A stretch of DNA of 8,318 nucleotides, from the NCBI RefSeq assembly GCF_002419815.1, contig NZ_DIGV01000036.1, forward strand, positions 1 through 8,318. The letters are read 5' to 3'. The position numbers were made by a program, and so were the translations under genes. Origin of the DNA: Brevundimonas sp. UBA5713. GTDB taxonomy: Bacteria > Pseudomonadota > Alphaproteobacteria > Caulobacterales > Caulobacteraceae. The notes beneath the pieces are model-generated. The model saw only the letters and a list, made by a program, of their open reading frames with translations. It was not told where the DNA came from and ran no database searches. How positions within the stretch are numbered: the first letter of the stretch is position 1; each line of letters begins with the position of its first letter. Below, one piece after another: positions 7,124 to 8,318 of this stretch.

Positions 7124-7743
7124 ATGCGGTGGGTGTGGGTGTCAGCGGTGGCTTTGGCCGGCGGTCTGTGGCTGTCGGGCTGCGAGACCATGAGCGCGGA
7201 TCAGTGTCTGGTGGGTGACTGGGGTGGTCGAGGCTATCAGGACGGGCTGAACGGTCTGCGTTCGGATCGGTTGGATGATCATGCCAAGGCCTGCGCCAAA
7301 CATGGCGTGACGCCCAATGTCTCGGCCTATTACTCGGCGCGCGAGCAGGGCTTGCGCCAGTATTGCACACCGTAGAGCGGTTATGATCGCGGACGGCGTG
7401 GCGACAGCTATAACGGGGTGTGCGCCCGGCGGACGAGGGGGCTTTTCTGGCCGCCTATGAGGACGGGCGCGTCATCTATGAGGCCGAGAAGCTGGTCGCC
7501 GATGCCGAGAGCGAGTTGAACTCGGCCATTGCGCGGGTGCGGGATCGCGAGAAGAAGCTGGAGGCCAAGCAGGATGAACTGCGTCAGGACGATCTGAGCC
7601 GTGAAGAACGTGAGCAGATCCGCCGCCGTATACGCGAGGTCCGCGACGAGTTGGAGCGCGCCCACCGCGCTGTGCGCCGCGCCGAAGATCGGCTGCATGA
7701 AGCCGAACGCGAGGCCCGCTTTATTCTGATGCGGGCCCGCTGA
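7124..7743 (+). pseudogene. DUF2799-like lipoprotein gene broken by a stop codon and a frameshift
   Basis: The 5' part (7124-7375) starts at ATG 7124 behind GAGGAG (7110-7115). It encodes a lipoprotein signal peptide ending in lipobox LSGC with Cys20, then DWGGRGYQDGLNG, HAKACAKHGVTP and GLRQYCTP, the pattern I recall for DUF2799. Codon 84 is TAG (7373-7375), but the same frame continues with the expected SGYDRGRRGDSYNGVC. After that the frame shifts near 7424-7427 to PADEGAFLAAYEDGR and a highly charged, coiled-coil-like tail (open 7420-7743). Restoring one C to the CCC run at 7425-7427 rejoins the frames and gives 206 codons with one stop inside. Function is unknown; an outer-membrane lipoprotein is inferred. 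Truncated N-terminal product or re-initiation at GTG 7420 cannot be excluded. The stop TGA is three bases from the convergent neighbour. Confidence 0.75.
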
Positions 7744-7746
7744 GGC

Positions 7747-8202
7747 TTAGTTGAGGGTATAGCCGACCAGACGCCACTGGCCGTCGTCGTCAAAGCGGAA
7801 GGAGATGACTTCTTCCATGACCTTGCCGTTGTTGCCGGCGGTAGCAAAGCGCACCGATACGTACTGGCCGGCGGGCAGGGACCCATCGGCTGTGGCAATC
7901 GGCACCTTGGTTACGGACATCCATTCGCGGTTGCGGATGGTGCCCAACTGGGCGCGGCGCTGGGCGATGTTGGCGATAAAGCGGTCCTGAGGCACGGATG
8001 ACTTCATGATCGCAGAGGCGGAATCCCAAACTGCGCCCATCTCATAGCGGTCGATGGCCGAGACAATGCCCAGGCCTGCCTGAATATAGGCATCTGGGTT
8101 GTTGGCTTGCGCCAGCGCGTGACGCGGGCTGGCCATTAGAGTGGTAAAAGTGATCACTCCAATCGTCATTGCCATAAGCGAACAGGCGAAAAGCTTTTTC
8201 AT
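7747..8202 (-). CDS. Small secreted DUF4019-like protein
   Basis: This 151-residue protein has an N-terminal signal peptide (MKK, hydrophobic stretch about 5-24) and a probable signal peptidase I site after ALA at 29-31, so a periplasmic location is inferred. The mature part has W..AS.IMK..VPQDRFI, RRAQLGTIRNREW, LPAGQYVSVRFAT, EEVISFRFDDDGQWRLVGYTLN, a pattern I associate with DUF4019, a family of unknown function. The start ATG 8202 is chosen for the signal peptide. A longer frame to 8316 would add 38 residues that run across the terminator at 8279-8310 and is rejected. The Shine-Dalgarno sequence is weak (GGAA, 8217-8214). It converges on the broken lipoprotein gene with only three bases between stops and no terminator there. 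Confidence 0.75.
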   Translation of the reverse strand: MKKLFACSLMAMTIGVITFTTLMASPRHALAQANNPDAYIQAGLGIVSAIDRYEMGAVWDSASAIMKSSVPQDRFIANIAQRRAQLGTIRNREWMSVTKVPIATADGSLPAGQYVSVRFATAGNNGKVMEEVISFRFDDDGQWRLVGYTLN

Positions 8203-8278
8203 TCTTATAGTTCCGGAAGGGCACAGAGGCCGCGTTGGAAGCGTAACGGTTGGCGCGCGGGTGTGTTGCACTGCCCGC

Positions 8279-8310
8279 AAAAAAGGGCGGGATCGTTTGA
8301 TCCCGCCCTT
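8279..8310 (-). terminator. Intrinsic terminator of a minus-strand gene beyond the right edge
   Basis: AAGGGCGGGATC (8283-8294) and GATCCCGCCCTT (8299-8310) form a perfect 12-bp stem with a GTTT loop. On the minus strand the stem is followed by T6 (8284-8279), so it stops transcription coming from the right. The 116 bases from 8203 to the edge otherwise contain only the upstream region of the DUF4019-like gene, where no clear promoter is seen. Confidence 0.85.
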
Positions 8311-8318
8311 CTCCATGG

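Noticed and set aside
8203..8316. N-terminal extension of the DUF4019-like protein to 8316
   Set aside because: The added 38 residues are encoded across a perfect terminator hairpin and would put the signal peptide in the middle of the protein.

Overview
This is a GC-rich chromosomal window from an alphaproteobacterium, most likely a member of the Caulobacterales (an Asticcacaulis/Caulobacter-like organism). The assignment is inferred from the RpoH protein, from the alphaproteobacterial type of phosphoserine aminotransferase, from the rluD-rpoH adjacency and from the gene-transfer-agent-like tail gene at the left edge. No tool or database was used, so the taxon is a judgement, not a measurement.

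Layout: bases 1-417 hold the 3' end of a large tail/baseplate gene of the GTA host-specificity ('megatron') family. A zinc-finger-less DnaJ-type co-chaperone (489-1388), phosphoserine aminotransferase serC (1464-2624) and adenylosuccinate synthetase purA (2704-3996) follow on the plus strand, each with its own Shine-Dalgarno sequence and a 70-80 base gap before it. Next comes an unusual receiver-domain protein (4077-4880), in which the phospho-acceptor Asp is replaced by Glu. Its TTG start codon lies inside a perfect 10-bp inverted repeat. A strong bidirectional terminator separates it from the convergent heat-shock sigma factor gene rpoH (minus strand, 5823-4939), with the pseudouridine synthase gene rluD (7063-6032) upstream of rpoH on the same strand. 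The 208-base rluD-rpoH gap is the richest regulatory region here: it holds a housekeeping-like promoter candidate, a sigma32-like promoter candidate and a two-part hairpin that brackets the rpoH Shine-Dalgarno sequence.

The right part (7124-8318) is accessory. A DUF2799-like lipoprotein gene carries both an in-frame TAG and a one-base frameshift and looks like a fresh pseudogene. A convergent small secreted DUF4019-like protein ends three bases from it. An intrinsic terminator at the right edge belongs to a minus-strand gene beyond the window.

Most of the window is ordinary core genome (serine, purine, chaperone, sigma factor and rRNA-modification genes). I found no undescribed multi-gene system. 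The points that merit attention are the Glu-substituted receiver with its start-codon hairpin, the rpoH leader, and the double-lesion lipoprotein gene.
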